Below are positions 8,679 through 17,582 of a stretch of 64,000 nt of DNA, piece after piece. The notes below the pieces were generated by a model, which was given only the letters and a program-made list of their open reading frames with translations, was not told the DNA's origin and made no database searches. The DNA is taken from assembly GCA_036826635.1 (NCBI GenBank), contig DAISVY010000006.1, forward strand, positions 124,001-188,000, written 5' to 3'. Made by a program: the position numbers and the translations under genes. The stretch's first letter is position 1; each line of letters begins with the position of its first letter. Source of the DNA: DAISVY01 sp036826635. GTDB lineage: Bacteria; Zixibacteria; MSB-5A5; GN15; FEB-12.

Positions 8679-10583
8679 ATGTCGCAAAATAAACTGCAGG
8701 ATATCACGTTCATCTTGCGCGACTGGCTCAAGGTGATAAAGGTCGTCTCGATATATCCCGAGGGCAACCCGCTGCCTCAATCGCTGCGGCGCACCTTCGC
8801 CGAGAGACTGGTCGATATCGTGCAGGACTACGGCGACATTGAAATCAGCGTTGACAGCGATAACCTTGTCTGGAACCATGAGGTCGTTTTCACCGATCGT
8901 TCCAAAGAAGAAAGTCTGGCCGGGCTGCTTTTCGACACCGGTATAACCAAAGTCGTCTTCAAGCGGAATCTGGAAGTCAATGAGGTCTACCGTCTGCTGG
9001 ACGCCATCAAGGACTTCCAAAACAGCTACGACCGCTCTAAGGATCTGGCCGCCTGCATCTGGGAAGCCGGCCTGTCGGGGTTCACGTTCCAGACAGTTGA
9101 GGATCTGGCCCTGGCGGAATACGACGGGGACATACGAATACAGGAATTCTCGGAAGAGGCCGAACACGATATCGGAAAAGGCCAGATCGCCTCGGATCAG
9201 ATAGAAAACTACAACGCCCTGTTCGTGGCCGACGAGTCGGACGCACCTCCCAGGGATGAATCGAGCGGCATCTATATCGAAAACGTCGGCGAGGACATGG
9301 TCGAAGAATCCGGCGGCGATTTCATGCTCGGGGATCTCTTCGACATCGAAGACGAGAGCGAAGCGGATCGTTTGGAAATCGTGCAAGCGGTCAAGGCCAT
9401 GGGACTTAACGACCTTCCCGCCCCCAAAAGAACCCTGCCCGATACCGCGGTCATTTTCTCCGGTGAACTTCGGCTGTCCGACGAAGAACAACAGCAACTA
9501 ACGCGACTCATCCGCGAGGACGCCACGTTCTCACCGTGGGAATCGGCAACCGACCTGATCAAGGAAATCCTGAACCACGAATCGGAACTGCAAAGCTTCT
9601 ATGAAAGCGTGACTATCTGCGACAAACTCGTAAACGAATTCGTTCAGGCCGGCCGACTGACCTATGCCAGCAGCCTTCTGCGCTATCTCGCCGAGCTGGA
9701 AGACAATATCAGAGCCGACAAGCCGCTGTGGGCCGAACGGCTCAAAGAAAGCCGGGTGACAGCCGGCAGTCGCGAACGCCTGAATACATTGACCGAAACC
9801 CTGAATCTACAGGAAGAAATCGGCAGTCTGGAAGTTCGGCGGTACCTGGAAGTTTTTGACTGGCAAGCCCTGATGGGCGTTTCCGAGATTCTCGATAAGC
9901 TGCGTCATGAAGTGCACCGTCAGGCTGTCAGTGACTATCTGGCCCAAAAAGGAAAAAATAACATCGGTATAATCGCCCGGGCATTGTACGATAAACGCCC
10001 CTCGCTGATATGCAGCGCCATACCCGTAATGGCCCGGGTCGGTGACAACACGGCTCTGGGACACCTCGAGAAACTTATCACTCACGAAGATCGGGAAGTC
10101 CGCATGGCTCTGGTGACGGCGCTGGAGGAATGCACCAACGATACGGCCGTGGACCTGCTCCGACGGCTGGCAAGTGACCGCGACGCCGCTATCAGAAAAC
10201 AGGCGGTTCAGTCTATCGTGGCCAGACGCGGACAACCGGCCTTCGACGCGATAACCGAGATCATCAACAACGATGAATTCGAGTTCCTTGATCGGGATGA
10301 TCAACAGGACATTCTCATTGCCTATTCCAAACTCGGCAGTGATATGGCGGTGGAATATCTGGCCGGTCTGGTGGAAAAAGTCAACCTGTTAAAAGACAGC
10401 AAACTGTCCTTTTATCGCCAGGCCGCCCTGGAGGCGCTGGCTCACAACCAGGGTGACAAAGCGGAGAAGTATCTCGTCAAACTGGCTTCAAGCTGGCGTA
10501 TGCAACTGAAGACACAGGCAACCGAAGCTCTCAGGCGACGTCGCGAATTGCTCTACGGAGGAGACGATGGAGAAGACGAGTAA
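8679..10583 (+). CDS. HEAT-repeat protein with N-terminal module shared with the next gene
   Basis: A 634-residue soluble protein. Residues 1-115 form an alpha/beta module (IYPEGNPLPQSLRRTF, DLVWNHEVVF and LFDTGITKVVFKRNL) that resembles residues 15-120 of the HD-GYP protein encoded immediately downstream. Residues about 120-260 are acidic and probably flexible. The C-terminal 250 residues show HEAT/PBS-lyase-like repeats (HEDREVRMALVTALEEC, LASDRDAAIRKQAVQSI and YRQAALEALAHNQ). No catalytic motif is seen. A scaffold or regulatory role in the same signalling path as the HD-GYP protein is inferred from the 17-base gene overlap and the shared module. No strong ribosome site precedes the ATG. 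Confidence 0.75.
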   Translation: MSQNKLQDITFILRDWLKVIKVVSIYPEGNPLPQSLRRTFAERLVDIVQDYGDIEISVDSDNLVWNHEVVFTDRSKEESLAGLLFDTGITKVVFKRNLEVNEVYRLLDAIKDFQNSYDRSKDLAACIWEAGLSGFTFQTVEDLALAEYDGDIRIQEFSEEAEHDIGKGQIASDQIENYNALFVADESDAPPRDESSGIYIENVGEDMVEESGGDFMLGDLFDIEDESEADRLEIVQAVKAMGLNDLPAPKRTLPDTAVIFSGELRLSDEEQQQLTRLIREDATFSPWESATDLIKEILNHESELQSFYESVTICDKLVNEFVQAGRLTYASSLLRYLAELEDNIRADKPLWAERLKESRVTAGSRERLNTLTETLNLQEEIGSLEVRRYLEVFDWQALMGVSEILDKLRHEVHRQAVSDYLAQKGKNNIGIIARALYDKRPSLICSAIPVMARVGDNTALGHLEKLITHEDREVRMALVTALEECTNDTAVDLLRRLASDRDAAIRKQAVQSIVARRGQPAFDAITEIINNDEFEFLDRDDQQDILIAYSKLGSDMAVEYLAGLVEKVNLLKDSKLSFYRQAALEALAHNQGDKAEKYLVKLASSWRMQLKTQATEALRRRRELLYGGDDGEDE

Positions 10584-12012
10584 CAGCGGCATCGGTCGCA
10601 GTCTGGCCAGCGTTGAAACCGAACGCCTTCTTACGGCGTTTTTTGTCCTGTACAAAACGGCCCGTATCCTGGATCCGTCCAACGCCACTTTCAAAAACCA
10701 ACTCGGCAGTTTCATGAAACACCTGGTCGAGATAGGGTCTCGCCAGGGCGATGTTTCAATAAAGAGAATCTCCGGCCATTACTTCGTTAACGAAGAAATG
10801 GTGCAATTCGATGATAAAGGACTGTCGGGGGCGGCCGACGTGATCGCCGACTGGGAACGCCTGGGTATCGGAGGGGTCAGATTCAGCCCGGATATCCTTT
10901 CTGATGAAGCCGGGAAGTTTTTCACCTTCATGGCCACGATCAGACCGGACGACACCAACCTGGACAGACTGAGCAGTCAGTTGACCGAACACGGTTTTTC
11001 GCAGGTGTTGTTGTTGTCGGCCATTCCGGAAAAGTCGGATGAATCGGCCCCGGGAGAGGAGACCCGCCGGGAATTCCGGCGCGCAGCCCGCCAGACGTTC
11101 TTCCGGGCTATGAACGCGGTTAAAGACATCATAGTCGGACCCCAGACCGACCGTGATCTCAACGCGGCCAGAACCAAGCGGGTGGTGCACAGCCTCATCG
11201 ATCAGATCATGCGTGACGAGCAATCGATGATCGAGCTGACGGCCATCAGAGATTACGACGACTACACGTACGCCCACTCCGTAAATGTCACCGTCTACGC
11301 CCTTACGCTCGGAATTCGGCTGGGACTCGACCGGGCACGACTGTCACAACTGGGGTTCGCGGGCCTGTTCCACGATGTCGGGAAAGTGAAACTGCCAACC
11401 GACCTGGTGCGTAAACCCGATGCCTTCGATGAAAACGACTGGCTTCAGATGCAGCGTCACCCGCTTCTGGGCGCCAAGACGATACTGCGCAATATGAAAC
11501 TGGATATTCATACCGCGCGGGCCGCCCGCGTGGCTTTTGAACACCATATCAATAATGATCTCACCGGATATCCGAGGTTGCGCCTCAAGCAAGTTACACC
11601 GAACCTCTTCTCGCGAATCATCTCGGTCGTGGATTCGTTCGACGCCCTGGTCTCGGGCCGTATCTATATCAAGAAAAGCATCCCCCCGGATCAGGTATTC
11701 AAAAAAATGCAGTACCAAATGAGCGAGAAGTTCGACCCCTTCCTGCTCAAACTGTTCAATGATATCGTAGGTATCTATCCCCCGGGCACGCTGGTACTGT
11801 TGAATACCGATGAAATAGCGCTGGTGCTCACCAACAACTCGCACGACCCGGCCCGACCGTACGTGAAGATAATCGGTAACCGACAGGGACTTCTGGAAGA
11901 ACCGATATGGGTCGATCTCACCATCCCGGAACGGGAAGACTGCAAAATCACCCGCCAGATCGACCCGGCGCGCTACGGTCTGAACGCACGCGATTTCATT
12001 CTCGAAGACTAA
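10567..12012 (+). CDS. HD-GYP domain protein (putative cyclic-di-GMP phosphodiesterase)
   Basis: A 481-residue protein. The N-terminal region (about 15-120) matches the module of the preceding protein (LDPSNATFKNQLGSF, HYFVNEEMVQF and ERLGIGGVRFSPD). The HD-GYP domain spans about 235-410, with AHSVNVTVYAL, the metal pair H269-D270 in FHDVGKVKLP, RHPLLGAKTIL, and a variant GYP region FEHHINNDLTGYPRL. HD-GYP proteins hydrolyse cyclic-di-GMP or related dinucleotides. Here the HHERxDGxGYP box is altered (HHINNDLTGYP), so activity is not assured. A GGAGGAGACG site precedes the ATG. The stop overlaps the convergent DUF5683 gene by four bases. Confidence 0.8.
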   Translation: MEKTSNSGIGRSLASVETERLLTAFFVLYKTARILDPSNATFKNQLGSFMKHLVEIGSRQGDVSIKRISGHYFVNEEMVQFDDKGLSGAADVIADWERLGIGGVRFSPDILSDEAGKFFTFMATIRPDDTNLDRLSSQLTEHGFSQVLLLSAIPEKSDESAPGEETRREFRRAARQTFFRAMNAVKDIIVGPQTDRDLNAARTKRVVHSLIDQIMRDEQSMIELTAIRDYDDYTYAHSVNVTVYALTLGIRLGLDRARLSQLGFAGLFHDVGKVKLPTDLVRKPDAFDENDWLQMQRHPLLGAKTILRNMKLDIHTARAARVAFEHHINNDLTGYPRLRLKQVTPNLFSRIISVVDSFDALVSGRIYIKKSIPPDQVFKKMQYQMSEKFDPFLLKLFNDIVGIYPPGTLVLLNTDEIALVLTNNSHDPARPYVKIIGNRQGLLEEPIWVDLTIPEREDCKITRQIDPARYGLNARDFILED

Positions 12013-12653
12013 AAGCGATAAGTAAAAGCGGCGTTGATTCCCCCGGACTCGTCCGGACCGATATCGAGCGAGAATTTCTCGTTGCGTTCATCGACAGGTG
12101 ACCCGGACAGGTGAGCGTCGACGTACGCATCAAACATGGAAATAAAAGTCACGATGCCGGCATACCAGATATACTTGTTACGACTTTTGCGTTTCTGATC
12201 GTAATCATAGTAAAGGACATTTCTTGTGCCCAGAGTGGTGGCGTTATCATACAACTCCCGCGCATCGGAAGCCTGCCGGCCGTAATGGACAGCGGAACTG
12301 ATTAACCAGGCCTGAAGCCCCACGATCACCCCGGCCTTGATATAGCTATGATTGCCAAACTGTCCCCAGCCGGGCAGAACCATCGACTTGAACAGGGCCA
12401 CGGTCGGATTCTGATACAGGTGCTCTTCAAAGTCGACCGGGTTGGTGACCTCTCCGGCCGCGGATTGATCCGGCGGGGGGGCAAACAGCACGGTGTCCGA
12501 CGATCCAACCGTGAGCAGGCTGTCGATATAGCTGCTGTCGGCCGGGGGAACGGCTCCAACCGAAGAAACGAGCAGCACGCCAAGAACGAGCACCAACGGC
12601 CGCCAGCCGGTATGTAATCTAACAGAGTACACGGAGTTGTTTGTCACCCACAC
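12009..12653 (-). CDS. DUF5683 membrane-associated protein
   Basis: About 214 residues with a hydrophobic N-terminal signal or anchor (LVLVLGVLLVSSVGAV). A conserved block begins near residue 85: FKSMVLPGWGQFGNHSYIKA, then two hydrophobic segments and FISMFDAYVDAHL. This pattern is the DUF5683 signature found mostly in Bacteroidetes-like and related phyla, and its function is unknown. There is no ATG. The listed GTG overlaps the lipid kinase gene by 35 bases, and GTG codons at 12647 and 12632 are alternatives. It is in tandem with, and probably co-transcribed after, the kinase gene. Confidence 0.65.
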   Translation of the reverse strand: MWVTNNSVYSVRLHTGWRPLVLVLGVLLVSSVGAVPPADSSYIDSLLTVGSSDTVLFAPPPDQSAAGEVTNPVDFEEHLYQNPTVALFKSMVLPGWGQFGNHSYIKAGVIVGLQAWLISSAVHYGRQASDARELYDNATTLGTRNVLYYDYDQKRKSRNKYIWYAGIVTFISMFDAYVDAHLSGSPVDERNEKFSLDIGPDESGGINAAFTYRF

Positions 12654-13563
12654 GAACCGCCAGAGTGTCGGTGGCCAATTCGATCAGTTCGCCGTCAAGG
12701 TAAAGAGTTCGTCCCCTGAGCAACTGGAGGGTGATTTCCTTACCCCGGTAGAGACGAATATCGTCTCCGTAGAGATATTTGCCTTTGACTATTGAACGCG
12801 TGAAGGCCGAAAAATTTCCCTCGCCCCGGCCGCGGTCGAAGATTATTTCCATATAACCGTCGTCGGCAATCGAAATCGGGGAAAGCGGCAGACCGGCCGA
12901 ATATGACAACAGGTTGATATTGAAGATAATCGGTTTGATCTCGAAACGGAAAGCATCAACCTTCACCACTGTTTTCCGAAGCTCCACCGCGGCAGCGGCT
13001 TTGGCTCCGATCTGCGACCAGCCGAGAGCAAACCGGGGCAGGGCTCGTCCTTCCAATTCCTCGGTCAATCGCACGGTGAATCCGAGCCCCAGAGAACCGA
13101 AAAACGGGATATCAGCGGCCTGAGCGGTGTCGATTTCCCGGTATCCCCCGGTCAAAATGCTTCTGGAAATGACGTTAATATCACACGTCTTGCAAAGCGA
13201 ACGCGCGATATTGTTGACCCGACCCAGAGGATAACAACCCACGGGCAATTGAGCCCGCACGGCGGCCCGGGCGACCAGATTAAACGTCCCGTCACCACCA
13301 CAGGCAATCAAAGCCGTGACAGGACCACCGCGACCGTAAGGCTGCGGATTGGTCCGGGTGGCGTGGCGCAGTCCGGCGGCCACTTCGGCCTGTCTTAATA
13401 AATCCGCCGCTGACTCCGGCTCGAAGAGACTGTAGAAGAAACCTTTGGCCCTGATTGCCTCAATGAGCTTATCAATCGCCTTAGCCTGATAAAAAGAGGC
13501 CTTCTTGTTAACCAGCAGAACATAGTGCTGCTTCTTGAGGCGTTGTTGACGACGTACGGTCAT
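12619..13563 (-). CDS. Diacylglycerol/lipid kinase family protein
   Basis: A 314-residue protein from the ATG at 13563 (a TTG 18 bases further upstream is in frame). It has the DAGK catalytic domain: VNKKASFYQAKAIDKL at the N-terminus, the nucleotide loop ALIACGGDGTFNLVARA near 88-104, and YPLGRVNNIARSL near 120, a variant of the usual GT-x-N-D-x-A-R (GRVNNIAR). The C-terminal half is the beta-sandwich with YLDGELIEL. Members phosphorylate diacylglycerol, sphingosine-like or undecaprenol-type lipids. Substrate is not predictable here, and the altered GTxNDxAR box may reflect a different lipid. Confidence 0.8.
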   Translation of the reverse strand: MTVRRQQRLKKQHYVLLVNKKASFYQAKAIDKLIEAIRAKGFFYSLFEPESAADLLRQAEVAAGLRHATRTNPQPYGRGGPVTALIACGGDGTFNLVARAAVRAQLPVGCYPLGRVNNIARSLCKTCDINVISRSILTGGYREIDTAQAADIPFFGSLGLGFTVRLTEELEGRALPRFALGWSQIGAKAAAAVELRKTVVKVDAFRFEIKPIIFNINLLSYSAGLPLSPISIADDGYMEIIFDRGRGEGNFSAFTRSIVKGKYLYGDDIRLYRGKEITLQLLRGRTLYLDGELIELATDTLAVRVGDKQLRVLC

Positions 13564-13763
13564 GGTGTCAAGTATAGGCAATCAACCGCAGGGGTAAAAG
13601 AACATTTTCCCCTTTTGGAGGCTCACCCGACACAATCCTATGGGGTCAGCCCGAGCAAAGCGAAGAGGCTATCCGACATACCGGGACTAAACAAGACACA
13701 ACCAATTGTCGATTAAGGATTTGTGGATTGATTTCGAGAGGTAAGCAACCTACCTTGGACAAG

Positions 13764-14609
13764 ATGAAAAACGCCACTGCGACAATCCAGCGTTTCTCTC
13801 CGGGTCTGATCTGGATACCGGCCCTGCTGGTGGCCATGGTCTATCTTCCCGCCCTCCGTGACCTGGTCGTCAACTGGTATCAGGACGGCAACTATTCGCA
13901 CGGCTTTCTTATTCCAATCGTGTCGTTATATATGCTCTGGTCGATCCGGTCGGAACTGGCCACCCTGCCGAAAAAAAGCAGTCGCGGCGGTCTGATTCTG
14001 CTGATCGCAGGAATGGTTCTGTTTATTCTCGGCAATGCTGCGGCAGAGTATTTCACGGTCCGGTTCTCTTTCGTGCTCGTGCTCTACAGTCTGGTCTGGT
14101 ACTTCTCCGGTCGGGTTGTAGCCCGACGCGTATGGTTCCCGTTCTTCTTCCTGCTGTTCATGATCCCGATACCCTATGTCCTGTATTATGCGGTGGCTTT
14201 TCCGATGCAGCTTGCCGCGACGAAAATCACGGTCAAAGTGCTCGCGGCGGTCGGTATGGAAGTAGTCCGCCAGGGCAATATCATCCATCTGGCCGGTGGC
14301 TATTCGCTGGAAGTGGCCGAGGCTTGTTCGGGTATCCGGTCGCTGACGGCCCTGCTGGCGCTGGGGGCGTTGTATGCATACATCACGCAAAAAAAATTAA
14401 CGGCTCAATTGCTCCTTTTCGTTTTTACCATCCCGGTGTCCGTATTCGCCAACGTGGTAAGGGTTTTCACTACCACTCTGCTGGTCTCGGCCGTGGGTTT
14501 GGAAATCACCAGGGAACCGCTGCACACGATCATGGGGCTTTCGGTGTTTGTCGTGTCGTTCGTGTGTCTGGCCATTGCCGGGGGAATACTGCGGAAGGTG
14601 TTCCGATGA
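13764..14609 (+). CDS. Exosortase/archaeosortase family membrane protease
   Basis: About 281 residues from the ATG at 13764 (TTG starts at 13728 and 13755 are possible). It is a polytopic protein with about eight membrane helices. The exosortase triad is present: Cys in EVAEACSGIRSLTALLALGA (near 190), Arg in VFANVVRVFTT (near 235) and His in EPLHTIMG (near 262). The N-terminal YSHGFLIPIVSLYMLW is also diagnostic. Exosortases cleave and anchor PEP-CTERM-type C-terminal signals and are usually linked to exopolysaccharide genes. The gene overlaps the EpsI-like gene as ATGA, the standard pairing. No obvious sorted substrate is encoded within this window. Confidence 0.9.
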   Translation: MKNATATIQRFSPGLIWIPALLVAMVYLPALRDLVVNWYQDGNYSHGFLIPIVSLYMLWSIRSELATLPKKSSRGGLILLIAGMVLFILGNAAAEYFTVRFSFVLVLYSLVWYFSGRVVARRVWFPFFFLLFMIPIPYVLYYAVAFPMQLAATKITVKVLAAVGMEVVRQGNIIHLAGGYSLEVAEACSGIRSLTALLALGALYAYITQKKLTAQLLLFVFTIPVSVFANVVRVFTTTLLVSAVGLEITREPLHTIMGLSVFVVSFVCLAIAGGILRKVFR

Positions 14610-15250
14610 AGAAGCACGTAATCATCGCATCGTTGCTGATTCTCGTCATGGGCGCAATCGGCAATTATCTCCGCTACGCCGAATCTTCGCCGGACCGTCC
14701 CGCCGACATGGGCCTGATTCCCATGCAAAGCAACGACTATACTTCCGAGGAACACCGTTTCGACCAACAAAGTTACGACGTTCTCCTGGCCGACACGACC
14801 ACCCTTCGCGAATATCGCGACTCCGAGGGCAACCCGATCTGGCTGTTCGTTGCCTATTTCGAATCTCAGAAATACGGCAGTCAGATTCACTCTCCCAAAC
14901 ACTGCCTGCCGGGCAGCGGCTGGAAAATCGGTAAGATCGAGCCCTACCGCATCGCTTTGCCGGACGGACAGACGTTCGACGTCAACCGCATGGTTATCAC
15001 GGAACGAGATCACAAACAACTTATGCTGTACTGGTTCGAAACACGGGGCGGGGTGATCCGGAGCGAGTTCGGGCTTAAATGGGATCTGATGCTGAATTCG
15101 CTGTTTTTGCGACCCACCGACGCCGCCTTCGTGAGGCTTAACCTTCCGATGGTAAACGGCAACGATCTCGAGGCCACCACCCGCGAGGCCACAGCCTATC
15201 TCGCCGAGTTTTACCCGGCTATCGAGAAGGCCCTCGGCTTCGCCAACTAA
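14606..15250 (+). CDS. EpsI-family exosortase-associated protein
   Basis: A 214-residue protein starting with a single membrane anchor (HVIIASLLILVMGAIGNYL), followed by a periplasmic domain of the EpsI family. Typical elements are FVAYFESQKYGSQIHSPKHC near 85-105, PGSGW, and LMLYWFETRG near 140. The family often occurs fused to or next to exosortase and has an unknown biochemical role, perhaps in polysaccharide export or signal processing. The start ATG overlaps the exosortase stop. An apparent longer reading frame from 14132 in this frame runs through the exosortase coding region and is not used. Confidence 0.85.
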   Translation: MKKHVIIASLLILVMGAIGNYLRYAESSPDRPADMGLIPMQSNDYTSEEHRFDQQSYDVLLADTTTLREYRDSEGNPIWLFVAYFESQKYGSQIHSPKHCLPGSGWKIGKIEPYRIALPDGQTFDVNRMVITERDHKQLMLYWFETRGGVIRSEFGLKWDLMLNSLFLRPTDAAFVRLNLPMVNGNDLEATTREATAYLAEFYPAIEKALGFAN

Positions 15251-15288
15251 AAACTTGAGCCGCTCGCAACCGGTCCTTATTTTTCGGT

Positions 15289-16161
15289 ATGATCAAAAAC
15301 CTGATCAGTCTGGCCCGCCCGGTCCAGTGGATAAAAAACAGCGTGGTTCTGGCCGGCCTGTTTTTCGCCGGTGAAGCCGGCGATGCAACCAAGGTGGAAC
15401 AGGCACTACTGGCCACGGCCATTTTTTGCCTGCTTTCCTCGGCCGTCTACACTTTCAACGATCTGATCGACCGCGAGCAGGACCGGCAACATCCGTTGAA
15501 AAAAAACCGCCCCTTAGCCTCCGGAGCGGTGAGCACGGTTCAGGCGACGATCATGATGGTCGTGCTGCTGGCCGCGGGGCTGGCGGCCTGTGTTTTGCTC
15601 AATCGTAATTTCTTCGTGGCCGTACTGTGTTTTCTGGGGCTCAACGTACTGTATTCGCTGTTGCTGAAAAACGTGGTGATTCTCGATGTCATGGGCATCG
15701 CGATCAGTTTCGTCATCCGCGCTTTCGCCGGCACCCTGGCCATAAACGTACCGGCTTCCGAATGGCTGCTGATCGTCACGCTGCTGCTGGCCCTGTTCCT
15801 GGGGTTCGGCAAACGACGTCATGAACTCGTCCTGCTGGAGAAAGGCGCCACGGCTCACCGCCGGATACTCGGGCGCTACTCGGCATATCTGCTGGATCAG
15901 TGTATCGGTGTGACTACCGCATCGGTGGTGGTGATGTACATGATGTATACTTTTTCGTCGGAAGTGAAGACCAAGCTGGGAACGGAGTACCTGTATTTCA
16001 CCATTCCGTTCGTGGTTTACGGCATTTTCAGATACCTGTACCTGATTCACAAGGAAGAGAAGGGTGGCTCTCCCACCAGGGTACTGATAAGTGACCTGCC
16101 GATAATGCTGACAGTCGTTCTCTGGCTGCTGGCGGTAGTATTGATACTGTATGTGGTGTAA
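15289..16161 (+). CDS. UbiA-family prenyltransferase, decaprenyl-phosphate phosphoribosyltransferase type
   Basis: A 290-residue polytopic membrane enzyme. The first Asp-rich motif is FNDLIDREQDRQHPLKKNRP (near 60-80) and the second is VILDVMGIAISFVIRAFAG (near 130-148). This spacing and the KKNRPLASG stretch match the branch that transfers phosphoribose to polyprenyl phosphate (Rv3806c-like), a precursor step for arabinose- or ribose-type cell-surface sugars. Other UbiA branches cannot be ruled out. The stop at 16159-16161 shares one base with the next start (TAATG), so it is coupled to the lipoprotein gene. Confidence 0.8.
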   Translation: MIKNLISLARPVQWIKNSVVLAGLFFAGEAGDATKVEQALLATAIFCLLSSAVYTFNDLIDREQDRQHPLKKNRPLASGAVSTVQATIMMVVLLAAGLAACVLLNRNFFVAVLCFLGLNVLYSLLLKNVVILDVMGIAISFVIRAFAGTLAINVPASEWLLIVTLLLALFLGFGKRRHELVLLEKGATAHRRILGRYSAYLLDQCIGVTTASVVVMYMMYTFSSEVKTKLGTEYLYFTIPFVVYGIFRYLYLIHKEEKGGSPTRVLISDLPIMLTVVLWLLAVVLILYVV

Positions 16162-17141
16162 TGGATTCTATGTGGTTAAAAAGAATTTTCTTAGTCCTGC
16201 TGGTGGCTCTGGTGACTCTCTCGTGTCTTTCGTGCAACAAGCAGAAGGATCAGGAAGCGGCCGTTCCGGAAAAGGCAGCGGAGAAACGATTTGAAGCCGA
16301 CAGCCTGCTGATCAATCTTAAAGGCGACAGTACAACGCTGATCGAGCCGGCCGGCGACATCACGGTGATACCGCCGGATCAGGTCAAGCAGCATTTGGGC
16401 GAAGGGGGCGAGCATTACCAGGTTTACCATTTTACCGGCCTGGCTACGGGGGCTTTCGAGCTGGTCACGAACGGCGAGCGGTTTCGAATTTCCGCCGAGG
16501 TCACACAGTTCGACACTCCGGTCGACGCCTACGGATTCTATGCCGCCATGCGACCGGTAGACGCGGAGATGCTTCCGTTCGGAACGGAGTCGTATCTTCA
16601 CGGCGATCATTTGTTCATGGTCTGCGGTCCTTTCATGTACGTTTTTTCGACCATGCCGGGCAGCGGCGAGGCCCCCCGGATACTTCCGATTATAGCCCAA
16701 CTGGCCGCCGCCCAAACCGACGGCAATACGCCGACTCTGCCGGAAGCGTTCGACCAGTTCCCCGACTCCGGTCGTCTGGTCCACTCGTTCAAATATCACG
16801 CCGTGGCTTTTCTCGAAATGGACGCTCTGCGGGAAGTCTTTACCGCCGACTACGTGTTCGGCAATGACACGCTGGTACTGTTCATAAGTTCCGACGGAGG
16901 CGGAGTGAAATATGTCAAGATGCTGGAGTTCGCTTCACAGCAGTCGCAGGTCCGGCCGGCCCCGTTCGATTTCGACGATGGTTACAGCCTGGTTTTCCAT
17001 TACGGGAAATACGGGCGCATAGTGGCCGGACTCAAGAGCGGCTGGTTGATCGGCGTGGTTGGATATCGACCGGAGTTCGATCATTTCATCGGTGACTGGG
17101 TGAAAAACATCAGACACGAAAGCACCAAACCACCCGCGTAG
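16161..17141 (+). CDS. DUF6599-like lipoprotein
   Basis: A 326-residue predicted lipoprotein. It has an N-terminal hydrophobic segment with cysteines at the end (VTLSCLSCNKQ, lipobox-like), an acidic linker, then a soluble domain in two similar halves (residues about 85-190 and 200-315). Features such as VYHFTGLATGAFELV, TPVDAYGFYAAMRP and the later LVFHYGKYGRIVAGL resemble DUF6599 proteins seen near exosortase or cell-envelope genes. The function is unknown. It is translationally coupled to the UbiA gene and ends the run started by the exosortase. Confidence 0.7.
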   Translation: MDSMWLKRIFLVLLVALVTLSCLSCNKQKDQEAAVPEKAAEKRFEADSLLINLKGDSTTLIEPAGDITVIPPDQVKQHLGEGGEHYQVYHFTGLATGAFELVTNGERFRISAEVTQFDTPVDAYGFYAAMRPVDAEMLPFGTESYLHGDHLFMVCGPFMYVFSTMPGSGEAPRILPIIAQLAAAQTDGNTPTLPEAFDQFPDSGRLVHSFKYHAVAFLEMDALREVFTADYVFGNDTLVLFISSDGGGVKYVKMLEFASQQSQVRPAPFDFDDGYSLVFHYGKYGRIVAGLKSGWLIGVVGYRPEFDHFIGDWVKNIRHESTKPPA

Positions 17142-17176
17142 CGACCCCGCCCAGGGCTATGAACAACGCAAAAATA

Positions 17177-17200
17177 AGGGGGCCGAAAAAGCAGCCCCCT
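17177..17200 (+). terminator. GC-rich hairpin after the lipoprotein gene
   Basis: A 7-bp stem AGGGGGC/GCCCCCT with a 10-base A-rich loop lies 36 bases past the lipoprotein stop. It lacks a good T run (CTTAC follows), so it is a weak terminator or an RNA 3'-end structure. Confidence 0.45.
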
Positions 17201-17340
17201 CTTACCCGCAGGGTGCGAACGAAAACTTAACAACAAAATCACGATAAACTCAAACGGCCAACACGCGGACCTAACTTCTCGGCCGTATGTGTTCCCTGTC
17301 TTCTGGTTAGACCCGACGGTAAACCAATGAGGAGGAAATT

Positions 17341-17571
17341 ATGCCTAAGCAGACAGACACGACACGGACGAGGGATGATCAGGCACAGTCCTGCTGGCAC
17401 TCCTACGGTCTGCAGTCTCTGAACACCTCCCGGTTCATTGAGATAACGGGGGCGATACTCGATGGCCGAATCGTACTTATCACCACGCGCGGCAATCGTA
17501 AGATACGGGGAAGTCTCATACCTCCGGCCGGTTCGGAGGAAAAGTCGACCGCGATGCGGAGCTTTTGCTGA
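17341..17571 (+). CDS. Small hypothetical protein
   Basis: A 76-residue polar protein with no recognised domain. The start is well supported by an AGGAGGAAATT site. The N-terminal 20 residues are rich in Thr, Asp, Gln and Arg. The middle (FIEITGAILDGRIVLITTRG) could form a short beta unit. It stands alone between the lipoprotein hairpin and the convergent rtcB gene. No function is suggested. Confidence 0.5.
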   Translation: MPKQTDTTRTRDDQAQSCWHSYGLQSLNTSRFIEITGAILDGRIVLITTRGNRKIRGSLIPPAGSEEKSTAMRSFC

Positions 17572-17582
17572 ACGAAGTCGCT

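Noticed and set aside
13564..13763. GEMM-like cyclic-di-GMP riboswitch before the exosortase
   Set aside because: A GCAAAGC word occurs, but the second conserved half (GGTAGC region) and the P1 pairing are missing.
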